Assembly (NCBI GenBank): GCA_030761205.1 | Contig: JAULJL010000002.1 | Span: forward strand, 39,210,814-39,274,813 | Length of the DNA: 64,000 nucleotides | DNA from: Fremontodendron californicum | Lineage: Eukaryota > Streptophyta > Magnoliopsida > Malvales > Malvaceae | Direction of reading: 5' to 3' | Shown here: in pieces, positions 8,641-19,305 of the stretch | Layout: each line of letters opens with the position of its first letter | How positions within the stretch are numbered: the stretch's first letter is position 1 | Made by a program: the position numbers and the translations under genes | Notes under the pieces: generated by a model | The model's input: the letters and a program-made list of their open reading frames with translations, nothing else | Told to the model about the DNA's origin: nothing | The model's database searches: none

Positions 8641-10142
8641 TGATAACTCGTATAATTATATAGTTTTTAGTTATGTTTTATTATTGTTTTGTGTCAAATA
8701 CGAGTTATTATTGCTTAGTCTACTTATGTTTATGATCTTTTATATTTTTATGTAATTTGGTGTTTTTCATGAGTTTCTTTGAGTTATTTCAGATTACTAG
8801 GTTAAATCAAGAATTAAGGGCAAATCCAATTCAGTTCCAGTTCCGACACCTTTTTTCATATCAGCTATATCTGGAGTTTCACCGAAGCATTAAGGCTGAA
8901 ATTTTGACAGTGCAAAGTTAAGAGGCATATCTATCTTTTTCATGTTTTACACTTCTTGAAACGGAGTCGTTTTCCCTACCGAAATCAACCATCAAGTTGG
9001 CTGATGTGCAATGACGTCTGTTCTGCACCGTTTTGTTATTTTGACCATATCTTCCGATCCACATGAGCAAATGATCTGATTCTAACGGCTATGGATCAGT
9101 AACTGATAGGGGCATATTTTTCTAGAAGACCATTTGATCAGATCGAGCCTCCAACATTGACAAAATCGACCATCAAGCTGGCTGATCAGAATTGTCATAC
9201 AACATGACGAAAATTGTTAGAAAAATGCACCCACCTATTATACCTACCTTTGAAATTTATAAAGCTTGTCTCTTGTCATTTAGCTCTCCAAAATGTGTAT
9301 AAATAGAGGGCCTTGGATGAGTATTAGGATACATTATACATTGGTAGGATATTAGCCATTGTAATAAAATTCTCTAAGTTTTCTTTTTCTTTACTTTCTC
9401 TAGTTTTCTTTTTCTTTATTTACTTATGCTTCTTACATTTCTTTTCATTTTTAGTATGTGTTGCTAATCATATTGTTGAGGTGATGAGGTGAAGCTCTTG
9501 GTAAATGCTAAGGTTAGTCTCTTAAACATGAGCTAAAATGAATCATCATTTATAAACACTAGTATAGATAATATTTTCTTTTGGTTTAAAATCATACTTG
9601 CAAAGTAGAGATCTTGATTCATTATTGACAATGAAAATGGCACAGTAAATGCTTGGTTTCATAACCTTGATTTGTTGTAGACATATACCTTGGCATAAGG
9701 AATGCTTGGACTCTTTTTATGAGTTTTGAGGACACCAAATGAACATAATATCATATGCTATGGACGTTGGACAATTTGGACTGAATTGCTAAACCTTCCG
9801 ATTGGAACCTCCCTTATGTGTGGATTTCAATTGTGTAATAAAACAAGATTAATCTTAGCATAACACCAAGAGTGGATTCTCTAACCTCAACATCCTTTCT
9901 TATTGTTTTTTTATATCTTGTTTAATTGCTTTTATGTTATTTTGTTTATTTTGTTCTCTAATATCTTGTTTACTTTCTTTGTTATTGATTCCCTAATATC
10001 TTGTTTATTTTCTTTTTCATATATATTTATAAACTTATACTTACTAGTACGCTTCCCTGTGGTTCGACCTCGGACACCCGAGAATTTATTACTTGAAAAT
10101 AACCTGCACTTGGGTTTACAACTCTTAATTGAGTCTCCATCA
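8641..10142 (+). repeat. 3' LTR of the Athila-type element
   Basis: 1,502 bp, TG...CA, with TATAAATA at 9298-9305. Differs from the 5' LTR at six bases that I counted. Followed by the ATTTG target duplication. Confidence 0.95.
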
Positions 10143-10397
10143 ATTTGCTCTTGGTCTTATTGATTTGTCTTTCATCTTCAACTATAAATTAGATATTCAA
10201 GTCTACATTTTACTCAATTTGGTAGTTTATGGATTAAAAATGATGCTTTGTTTCTACTTAAGATTTTGTTGGAGAATTCTAGCTGTTTTGGCTTGGTAGA
10301 TATAGATATAACTGATTTTTTTTTTTTTAATTTACTTGCTTACTTTGCAATGCTCATGTTCCTAGAGTTATAAAATCTTAAAAGCTGTATGAAATTT

Positions 10398-10564
10398 CTA
10401 TGTTACTCGGACTTGGGTGAGAGTGCCGGACACGGGTATGTTTAATTTTTTTAAAGATTTTCATGTATTTGGAGGGTCCTTGGAGGATCATATTCTCATA
10501 CCCATGTTCGGATATGCGTCGGACACGGGTACTTCAAGAAAAATGAAGAGTCAGAGCAACATAG
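10398..10564 (+). mobile_element. MITE-like element with CTATGTT...AACATAG inverted ends
   Basis: 167 bp with terminal inverted repeats CTATGTTACTCGGACT and its near-complement ending GAGCAACATAG, enclosing two GCCGGACACGGGTA/GTCGGACACGGGTA-type motifs. A diverged relative lies inverted at about 62905-63050. I found no clear target duplication, so the superfamily is not assigned. Confidence 0.65.
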
Positions 10565-11505
10565 GTATGAATTTACTAGTTTGAGACATTACTGTAATCT
10601 GTAACCTGTCTGATAAGTGCCATTAGGTTATTGAATTTCCAAGTGATAGAGGAGCTTGCTGAAATGATATGCTTTATTACTTGTTCTCCTACAGGCTACT
10701 TATTATTCAATGAGGTTACTTTTGGTGTTCAATTTTGTTATTTGACTGGAAAATAACGTTTACATCCAGATGGAATATTTAATAAAATCTTAGATTACTT
10801 GAAAAAAGAAAACATTTACATGTGGGAGTCCTATAGGATGTGTAATGTGGAGTTGTTTATGCTTTGGAGGGCTGCGGTGCTGCTGCTCAATTCTTAGTGA
10901 GGAATTGTTACAGCAGCTTTGGTTGTTTGAATAGCTTTATTTACCATACGTGTAAACTTTTTCTTGTTAAACAAAACATGTGTCAATGTGTGCTCATTGT
11001 TTGATTTGTTTATGCAGATCAAATTTATATTTATATGTCAGTAAGCTTGCTAATGCATCATAAAACTAGATACCTACTATTGATGCTAATCTGAAAGGCC
11101 AAGTCTTATAGGAACCTAAGTTGGACAATCTTTTACATAGTTTATAATGTTTTCTTTTTTCGTACATTTGTTTTATAGCATGTCAATGTAGGTTTTGTTA
11201 GGGACTATTCTTCTTGCTTATTGTTCTATTAAATCTTTGTCCTAGCTAAGTATGATTCAAGGTCTGTCTCTTGACAATATTGAATATGAAGAACTGGTCG
11301 GAGGAGAGGATTGCCAACAAAATCTCCTTATTGCTACAGTTTCACTAGTCATTTCTAGAAGAGTGCCACTGGCAGCAGAAGTGAAGTATGACTAGTTAAT
11401 GGCCTTTTGAGATATACAAATAACCTGCAGTTTGGCTACACCCTGAATAAAGCTAGCCTTTGGACAACCATGTGTACAAGTCTTGGGATGTTCTAGGTTC
11501 TAAGA

Positions 11506-11571
11506 GTATGGTTTTCTTGCAAGAACTAAGAAGTCTAGGTATGGTTTTCTTGCAAGAACTAAGAAGTCTAG
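11506..11571 (+). repeat. 33-bp perfect tandem duplication
   Basis: The unit from GTATGGTTTTC to AAGTCTAG occurs at 11506-11538 and immediately again at 11539-11571, just left of the Ty3 array. Copy 2: 37043-37108. Confidence 0.95.
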
Positions 11572-11579
11572 ACCCCTTT

Positions 11580-12482
11580 TAATAGGATCCAAGATATCTC
11601 AATCCCATAGCAATTTCTATATGGGCCAAGATCTAAGAAGATCTAGGAAACATGGCAAGAATGAGTGGAATTCCTTGGACCATATTGCAAGTTAGTCAAA
11701 AAAGACTTCAACATGCAAGATAAGCTTGTATCCACGTTTAGTCCATGCGATTCAAGAACACAAGGTGGCAGCATTAGAGGGCTTGCAAGTGGCAGTATTG
11801 GAATATTAGAAGTGGGCCTATTCTTTAATTTATTAATTGACATGGCACTTGTGGGAACCAATTCATTTAATGATGTGGCAAAGAAAATTGAGCTTATTTT
11901 AAGTCTTTTAATTAGTCTTTTAATTACTTAGGCATTTGGGCCTATATTATGTAACATGTCCAATAGGCTAGTGGGGTCTACTTTCATTAAAATAGTTAGA
12001 CATCCTTTTAATTATTTAGGTTTGGGCTTGAGCATGTTCAGCCCATATGTCAAGCATTATTTCTTATTTAACTAGGGCTGGCCGCCTATGGTATTCTACC
12101 TAGGATAGACTTGGCCGATCAGTATTCTATTAGGATAGTTGATTAGGTTATGTAGCGAGGCTATAAATATTATGTCTTAGCCGTCTACAATTAATTATCT
12201 TTTGATCAATTAAGTATGATTTTATTCAGTGCGAGTTTTCTCTTTTAGTTTTTGAAAGAACTTAGAACTTATCAAAGAATTCTTCTTTGTGGAGTTCAAC
12301 ACCTTCAAACTTAGGTTCTTGAAACAAGCGTTTTTGGGGTCTAGTTAGCTTAATTTATCTAGGTGATTTGAAACAGGATTTCACTGGGTTTAAGTTTTCA
12401 TTGCCTGAATATTGGCTTTTTTGGATTAGGTATCCTAAATTGTTAGTGGGTTCAAAGGGTTCAACCCCAAGTGTTCACATCA
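11580..12482 (+). repeat. Ty3 array LTR 1
   Basis: 903 bp, first base pair TG changed to TA. TATA-like CTATAAATATT near 12160. Followed by PBS-like TGGTATCA at 12485. Confidence 0.82.
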
Positions 12483-13502
12483 TTTGGTATCAAAGTTTAG
12501 GCAACCAATATACTATCACAGCAAAATCAATAACAAGATTTTGGGGTTTCTGTTAACTTTCTTGTTTTGGGGTTTCAGGCATTCTTGTCTTGGGGTTATA
12601 GTTTTAGGCATTCTTGTCCTAGGGTTATATTTTTTAGGTAGTTTCGTTTGGGGTTTCATTATTGAAAATTGGTTTAGATCAAGATTCTACTTCTTGAATT
12701 CTTGATCTATTAAAAAAATTTGTTCTTGAATGTTCTTTATCCATTCTTAAAAAAATAAAAAAAAATCAAGAACTGAAAGGGGTATTCGAACAGTCTCCAA
12801 AAAGTAAAAAGAAAGTAATCCGAGATTTCAAGAAAATCAAGAAAGTCTCGTGAAAAAAGAAAGAAAAGTGTTCGAATAGAGAAAAGAAAAAAAAAAGATT
12901 CGAAAAAGATTGAAAAGAAGAGGAAAGAATCGACATTCATCTTTTTCTTTTACTAACCAAAGTTGTTTTGCATCAATTTTAAGATGTCTCTCACATGTTC
13001 CGACGAAGTAAAGCAGACTTTGCAAGAGATGAAAGAGTTCAGCTTATTGTTTGGGAAGTTTGTGCAATAAGATTAAGAAAAAGAGAGAACAAAAAAGAGT
13101 GAAAAAGAAAGAAAGATGGTTGGAAAACAAGTAGAGCCATAAGAGAAAAAAGAGAGTAAAAAAGAAAGCGAAAAAGAAAAAGAAGTGGTGGCTAAAATTA
13201 AAGAAGAGAAGAGCCATTAGTGAAAAATGAGACAATTCCTACCAAGGAAAACAAAGAATTTGAGAATTTTTTTCTTGATGCAAAGGAGAGTGAGGTTCTT
13301 ATTCTTGATACCCCTAACCAATCTCTTCCTATTTTGACTGCTTCTTTGTTGGAAGATGGTGAGGATTTCTTTTCGGAGAAGATACAGGATGAGTTGCCAC
13401 CCATAAGAGGCATTGCATATCACCTTGATTTAATACTTAGCGCCGTCATTCTCATACACAAGGCTAAGATTCGAGGGCGAATCTTTACGAGGAAAGGGGG
13501 AA
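12483..13502 (+). pseudogene. Ty3 array internal region 1, gag/pol relics
   Basis: A purine-rich internal region. A small open frame near 12983 starts MSLTCSDEVKQTLQEMKEFS, then a Lys/Glu-rich interrupted stretch. From 13220 an open frame encodes KEFENFFLDAKESEVLILDT and later DELPPIRGIAYHLDLILSA, which matches the segment just before RT in Ty3 polyproteins (normally ELPPIRGIEHQIDF). It then jumps to a C-terminal-like RGRIFTRKGG directly before the polypurine tract (13490-13502). RT, RNase H and integrase are missing. The open frame continues into LTR 2 to 13843. The element could not move itself. Confidence 0.7.
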
Positions 13503-14384
13503 TGATAGGATCCAAGATGGCTCAATCCTATGGCAATTTCTATATGGGCCAAGATCCAAGAAAATCCAAAAAACATGGTAAGAATGGATGGAATTCACTT
13601 GGGCCATATTGCAAGTTATTCAAAAAAAGCTTCAACATGCAAAATGTGCTTGCATCCAAGTTTAGCTCATGTGATTCAAGAACACAAGGTGGCGGCATTA
13701 GAGGGCTTGCAAGTGGCATTATTGGAATATTAGAAGTGGGCCTATTCTTTAATTCATTAATTGACATGGCACTTGTGGGAACCAATTCATTTAATGATGT
13801 GGCAAAGAAAATTGGGTTTATTTTAAGTCTTTTAATTACTTAGGCATTTGGGCCTATATTATGTAACATGTCCAATAGGCTAGTGGGGTTTATTTTCATT
13901 AAACTAGTTGGACATCTTTTTGATTATTTAGATTTGGGCTTGAGCATGTTCAGCCTATATGTCAAGATTATTTCTTATTTAACTAGGGCTGGCCGCCTAT
14001 GGTATTCTACCTAGGATAGACTTGGCCGATCAGTATTCTATTAGGATAGTTGATTAGGTTATGTAGGGAGGCTGTAAATATTATGTCTTAGCCGTCTACA
14101 ATTAATTATCTTTTGATCAATTAAGTATGATTTTATTCAGTACGAGTTTTCTCTTTTAGTTCTTGAAAGAACTTAGAACTTATCAAAGAATTGGAGTTCA
14201 ACACCTTCAAACTTAGGTTCTTGAAACAAGCGTTTTTGGGGTCTAACTAGTTTAACTTATCTAGGTTATTTGAAACAGGATTTCACTGGGTTTAAGTTTT
14301 CATTGCCTGAATTTTGGCTTTTTTGGATTAGGTATCCTAAATTGTTAGTGGGTTCAAAGTGTTCAACCTCAAGTGTTCACATCA
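13503..14384 (+). repeat. Ty3 array LTR 2
   Basis: 882 bp, TGATAGGATCC...TTCACATCA, shared by the two internal regions on either side; followed by TGGTATCA at 14387. Confidence 0.82.
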
Positions 14385-15350
14385 TTTGGTATCAAAGTTT
14401 AGGCAACCAATCAGTTACTATTATAGCAAAATCAATAACAAGATTTTGGAGTTTCTGTTAACTTTTTTGTTTTGGGGTTTCAAGCATTCTTGTCTTGAGG
14501 TTATAGCTTTAGGCATTCTTGTCCTAGGGTTATATTTTTTTAGGTACTTTTGTTTGGGGTTTCATTATTGGAAATTGGTTTAGATCAAGATTCTACTTCT
14601 TGAATTCTTGATCTATTAAAAAAAATTGTTCTTGAATGTTCTTGATCCGTTCTTAAAAAAAAAAAATCAAGAACTAAAAGAGGCATTCGAACAGTCTCAA
14701 TAATCCGAGATTTCAAAAAAATAAGAAAGTCGTGAAAAAAAAAGATTCGAAAAAGATTGAGAAGAAGAGGAAAGAATCGACATGCATCTTTTTCTTTTAC
14801 TAACCAAAGTTGTTTTGCAGCAACTTTAAGATGTCTCTCACATGTGGTGACGAAGTAAGGTAGGCTTTGCAAGAGATGAAAGAGTTCAGCTTATTGTTTG
14901 GAAAGTTTGTGCAACAAGATTAATAAAAAGAGAGAACAAAAAAAAGTGAAAAAGAAATAAAGATGACTGAAAAACAAATGGAGACATAAGAGGAAAAAGA
15001 AAGTCAAAAGGAAAGTGAAAAAGAAAAAAGAAGTGGTGGCTAAAATTAAAGAAGAGATGAGCCATTAGTGAAAAAGGAGACAATTCCTACATCGGAAAAC
15101 AAAGAATTTGAGAATTTTTTTCTTGATGCAAAGGAGAGTGAGGTTCTTATTCTTGATACATCTAATCATTCTCTTCCTATTTTGACTGCTTCTTTGTTGG
15201 AGGATGGTGAGGATTTTTTTCCGGAGAAGATACAGGATGAGTTGCCACCCATAAGAGGCATTGCACATCACTTTGATTTAGTACTTAGCGCCGTCATTCT
15301 CACACACAAGGCTAAGATTCGAGGGCGAATCTTTTCGAGGAAATGAGGAA
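14385..15350 (+). pseudogene. Ty3 array internal region 2, gag/pol relics
   Basis: 966 bp, parallel to internal region 1. Its open frame from 15068 again reads KEFENFFLDAKESEVLILDT and DELPPIRGIAHHFDLVLSA. It ends in a stop (15344-15346) where region 1 stays open. The polypurine tract at 15338-15350 is interrupted by a T. Small insertions and deletions separate it from region 1, so the two units have diverged since duplication. Confidence 0.7.
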
Positions 15351-16227
15351 TGATAGGATTCAAGATGGCCCAATCCTATGGCAATTTCTATATGGGCCAA
15401 GATCCAAGAAGATCTAAAAAACATGGTAAGAATGGGTGGAATTTACTTGGGCCATATTGCAAGTTATTCAAAAAAAGCTTCAACATACAAGATGTGCTTG
15501 CATCCAAGTTTAGTTCATGTGATTCAAGAACACAAGGTGGCGGCATTAGAGAGCTTGCAAGTGGCAGCATTAGAAAATTAGAAGTGGGCCTATTCTTTAA
15601 TTCGTTAATTGACATGACACTTGTGGGGACCAATTCATTTAATGATGTGGCAAAAAATATTGGGTTTATTTTAAGTCTTTTAATTACTTAGGTATTTGGG
15701 CCTATATTATGTAACATGTCCAATAGGCTAATGAGGTCTACCTTCATTAAACTAGTTTGACATCTTTTAATTATTTAGGTTTGGGCTTGAGCATGTTCAG
15801 CCCATATGTTAAGTATTATTTCTTATTTAACTAGGGTTGGCCGCCTATGGTATTCTACCTAGGATAGACTTGGTCGATTAGTATTCTATTAGGATAGCTG
15901 ATTAAGTTAGGGAGGCTATAAATATCATGTCTTAGCCGCCTACAATTAATTATCTTTTGATCAATTAAGTATGATTTTATTCAGTGAGAGTTTTCTCTTT
16001 TAGAAAAAACTTAGAACTTATCAAAAAATTCTTCTTTGTGGCATTCAACACCTTCAAACTTAGGTTCTTGAAACAAACGTTCTTGGGGTCTAACTAGCTT
16101 AGCTTAGGTTCTTTGAAACAAGATTTCACTGGATTTAAGTTTTCATTGCCTAAATCTTGGCTTTTCTGGATTACGTATCCTAAATTGTTAGTGGGTTCAA
16201 AGGATTCAACCCCACGGGTTCACATCA
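15351..16227 (+). repeat. Ty3 array LTR 3
   Basis: 877 bp, TGATAGGATT...GTTCACATCA, followed by CCTTC, the presumed right target duplication. Confidence 0.82.
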
Positions 16228-17803
16228 CCTTCTTGTTATTATTGTTGTCACTGTTTTTACTTTTTTTCCTTATACTATGTAGTTATTTATTTACCTTTCT
16301 TGAGGAAATTAAAAGAATTTTGGGATGATGTAACTACTCCAACTGGCCTTAGTTGAGTTGGATAGGGTGGGTAGCAATGCTGAAGATATTAACTTTTGTT
16401 CTGTTGAACTCTCATTTGATTCTTTTTTTTATAAATGGGATTTTATTATCCAAAGAAGCAGGAAACCTGCTACAGAGTACAAGAAGGAAGCAACAAGAAA
16501 GAAAGCTGACATAAGCAGCAAATGCAAATTAAAACATAGAAACCAACTGATTAGGTTTAAGAAGCTAAAATATTCTTTAAAAAAAAAATTCACTTTACCA
16601 TTTTAAGAAGCATCCCATACTTTTGCTCAACAAGCATTATGCTTTCAACCTTTGCAGGTTCCAAAGAAGTTGGATTGTGGAAACCCAAGGATTTAAGCTG
16701 TGGCATTTGAGAGCATAATAGCCCAGGGAGAAGGTATCTTTAAGCTACACTTTTTTTCCTTTTTCACAAGCACATATATTTTATGAAGTAGTTGAGTCAT
16801 CTTGTCGACCTATATTTACCTTAGAAGGCCTTTCAAGGTATTATAATTTGAAAAAGTTTCCCCCTTGGATGTTAATAAGTATGATTTAGAATTATAAAGT
16901 TCTTTAAGCCAAAAGTACAATGTCCTCTTCAAGGAATCATCAACTCATATTTGTTAACAATTGGCATTTTTTTTCTGTCAACTTGTCGTGTGTTGGACTC
17001 TGTTAATCAGCTATCTGGAAGAATGTGGCTTTAATTTGATAGTGTGGACTGTGGAGTTACTCACTTGAAGTTCCATCAAGAACTGAGTGCTGAAAAAGTA
17101 ATGGTTATTCCTCATGGTATCCTTGTTACACTTTTAGTTATTTATTTTTCCTTTCTGAATTGCACTTTCTAGAGAATCATCTTGTCTTAACCTATATCAA
17201 CTTTTCATGTTAGTGACTTATGTATGTTTTCTTTGCAAGAAAGGTTTCTATCTTGCACAAACATTTCTCCCTCATATGTTTAATAGGCATGTTTAAAGTT
17301 TCTTGACTAAAAATATCTTCTACATGCATGCAAGGTGTTGCTTGCCTTTTATCAACCCTTTTTAACAATGTGGCCTGGTTTTCAAGAGTATGGGATTATA
17401 TTTCTCATTTCAAGTAGTGTTTCGTCAGTTATTGAATACTGAAATTTGAAATGGTTATTCCTCATAGAACCCTTGCACTTATGTGGTGCGTGGCTCAAAT
17501 AGCCATAAACTTGAAGGATATATAAAGATTTGTTTGGTTTGCATTTTCGAACCTTTTTATTGTCCCTGCATTTGATGTTATTCCTGTGAAGCCTAAACGT
17601 GGTTTCTTTTGGGGGATCTGTGTCCCTATAAACAAAGTATGATATTTTTAATATGTATTTCTTTTGTTTTGGTTTTTTGGTGATTCAATTGTCTATTCTC
17701 TTTGGCACAAAGAAAGAAAGATGACGCTTTCTTTTATCAATATTTATTTTATACAAGATCTAGAGCTTTTTGCTTAAACTTTAGTCCTTCTTTAGTACGT
17801 TCC
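16228..17803. other. Non-coding host sequence between Ty3 array and UGT relic
   Basis: About 1.6 kb, AT-rich, no protein gene. A segment around 16657-16735 is flanked by TTTGCAG and a GGTATC donor-like site and looks like a short exon, but its frame is not open, so it may be a non-coding or decayed exon. Microtandem motifs such as GGTTATTCCTCAT recur at about 17103 and 17455. Confidence 0.4.
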
Positions 17804-19251
17804 TTAATGCTCTCCTTGAAGGCTTTTCAATCTCAATCCATTTAACACAGCCTTCAAATCAAAGTGAGATGATCCACCTTCTTCAACAGCCCTCTTTGCC
17901 ATCCATTTTCAATGCACTAGCTCTCTTATATTATTAGCTTATTCACCAACCATCAGCTGAGTTACTGCCTTCGTTATATTTTCTTTTGTCACTAAGAATT
18001 TCTTATCTTCCATCCGCCTAGATAATTCTTGGGCTCCAACCCCTACTCTTAGTATCTCTATTACGAGCTTTTCATTCCAGAATTGTTCATTACTGAGTGG
18101 CCATGTGACCATTGGCACTCCAGCAGTGATACTCTCCAGTGTTGAGTTCCATCCACAGTGAGTCATAAACCCTCCCATAGCTTCATGATCAAGAATCGGC
18201 ACTTAAGGTGCCCATCCCCTTATAATGAAACCCTTCCCTTCCATCCTTTCTTCAAATCCTTCTAGCAACCACTCTTCTTGGTCTTCATTATTCTCCGTCC
18301 TTACAACCCAAATGAAATCCTGTCCAGAAGCTTCTATGCCCTTAGCAATCTCATTAAGTTGAGAAGCTGAAAACCAAGATACACTTCCAAAACATATATA
18401 CAAAACTGAGTTGTGTTTCTTTGAGTCTAGCCATGAAGCATTCAACTGTTTCGATAGAGGCTGCATTTCCCCATTGTGATTTATCCTTTGTGTTCTTATT
18501 GCAGAGAGATAACGGGCCTATGTGCCATGTTTTCCTCCCCACAAATTTTCGGTAGTGTTCTACATAAACTGGTTCCAACTCTTGGAAACTGTTCATGATA
18601 ACCCCATAGCTTGTAATCTCAGATTCTAAAACTTGATACAGCAACACTTTTATTTCATCATTGACTCCTGATTCTCTAAAGTTCAACTGGTTGTTGCAGT
18701 CTTGTCATCTTTATCTTGTCTGGAATGCCAGGCACTTAAAAGGGTTGATAATCTGATGTTACATTTTTCTGAGGCTCATAGCGCAAGAAGCTATTAAAGA
18801 CACTGAGGGCAAAATAGCTTGTTCCATGAAAAACTAGCCTTGGAATCCCTAGCTTCCTTGCAACTTCTGTAGCTCATGGAAACATTGCATCTGCCACCAA
18901 GCAATTGTAGTCTTCAAGTATTTGTTCAAGGGGTTGTTGAAGCAAGCTAACAGCCTTGATGAATTAATGACCCATTTCTTGTGAAGTGATTGAACTTATG
19001 TTCTCAATTCCCTCTGGCAGGCCAACCTCCATGGAAGGGAATTTTATTATGTCAATATCAATTTCAATGCCCAGCTTTATTTCTCTTTCAATTCTTTTAG
19101 AGAAGAAAGGGGCATTAAGTTGAGTGGTGACAATGGTGGCTTTCACACCTTGCCTTGCAAATAGTCTGGCCATGTCTGTGGTTGGGATCAAATGTCCATG
19201 AGCCAAGTGCGGAAAGAACAAGATATGAAGGGAATGTGGTTTTGAGTCCAT
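17804..19251 (-). pseudogene. UGT73-type UDP-glycosyltransferase pseudogene (copy 1)
   Basis: Minus-strand relic of a single-exon group D UGT (UGT73-like; family members glucosylate small phenolics and terpenoids in the cytosol). The ATG at 19249-19251 opens HSLHILFFPHLAHGHLIPTT with the N-terminal catalytic His in FPHLAHGH. A stop at 18964 follows the SITSQEMGH segment. Later parts are readable in shifted frames: ESGVNDEIKVLLYQ to GNAASIE (18686 down), then a frameshift, then LNASWLDSKKHNSVLYICFG. The PSPG sugar-donor box is intact in HCGWNSTLE but is broken just before by Gln-to-stop (WAP-stop-VPILDHEA, 18202-18204). A further stop occurs near 17939, and coding similarity runs to a stop at 17804. 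Multiple stops and shifts make it non-functional. Homologues lie at 43341-44788 and 61029-62456. Confidence 0.88.
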
Positions 19252-19300
19252 TTAGCCTTGTAGGAAAGATAAGGAGGCCAATTTGAATGTTAAAATGTGG

Positions 19301-19305
19301 AATAC
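19301..19305. repeat. Target duplication AATAC of the solo LTR (left)
   Basis: AATAC precedes the LTR and recurs at 20798-20802 directly after it. Confidence 0.85.

Larger units (their letters stand above)
439..10142 (+). mobile_element. Athila-type Ty3 LTR retrotransposon, non-autonomous, with LOG and Cys-rich cargo ORFs
   Basis: A complete 9,704-bp element bounded by TG...CA LTRs of 1,502 bp each (439-1940 and 8641-10142), flanked by a perfect 5-bp target duplication ATTTG (434-438 and 10143-10147). The primer binding site complements the 3' end of plant tRNA-Asp, and a polypurine tract precedes the 3' LTR. Internal order: leader, gag-protease-integrase C-terminus fusion ORF, Cys-rich ORF, LOG ORF, and about 1.9 kb of non-coding sequence. 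The lineage call rests on the tRNA-Asp PBS, the DLGA-type protease, the long LTRs and the long 3' untranslated stretch ending in the AAGTGTGGGGG motif. RT, RNase H and the integrase core are absent, so movement needs enzymes in trans. I counted six substitutions between the LTRs (about 0.4 percent), so the insertion is young. Confidence 0.93.
10143..11579. other. Host sequence between Athila element and Ty3 array
   Basis: AT-rich, no convincing gene. It begins with the right ATTTG target duplication (10143-10147). A short open stretch from 11250 reads MIQGLSLDNIEYEELVGGED and ends after 47 codons; it could be an exon relic but I recognise no family. A MITE and a 33-bp tandem repeat lie within. 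Confidence 0.5.
11580..16227 (+). mobile_element. Tandem Ty3-type array: LTR-internal-LTR-internal-LTR, pol deleted
   Basis: Three related LTRs (11580-12482, 13503-14384, 15351-16227) separated by two internal regions of about 1.0 kb. LTRs start TGATAGGAT (mutated to TAATAGGAT in the first) and end TTCACATCA. After LTRs 1 and 2 comes TGGTATCA, an initiator-Met-tRNA-like PBS. Before LTRs 2 and 3 come purine-rich tracts. Flanks are CCTTT (11575-11579) and CCTTC (16228-16232), a target duplication with one change, so the array arose from one insertion, probably followed by unequal recombination between LTRs. The LTRs differ visibly by substitutions and short indels, so the array is clearly older than the Athila element. 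Confidence 0.85.

Noticed and set aside
12737..13235. Phe/Leu-rich minus-strand open frames in the Ty3 array
   Set aside because: They are the complement of purine-rich GAAAAAG tracts and repeat with the array; composition artefact.
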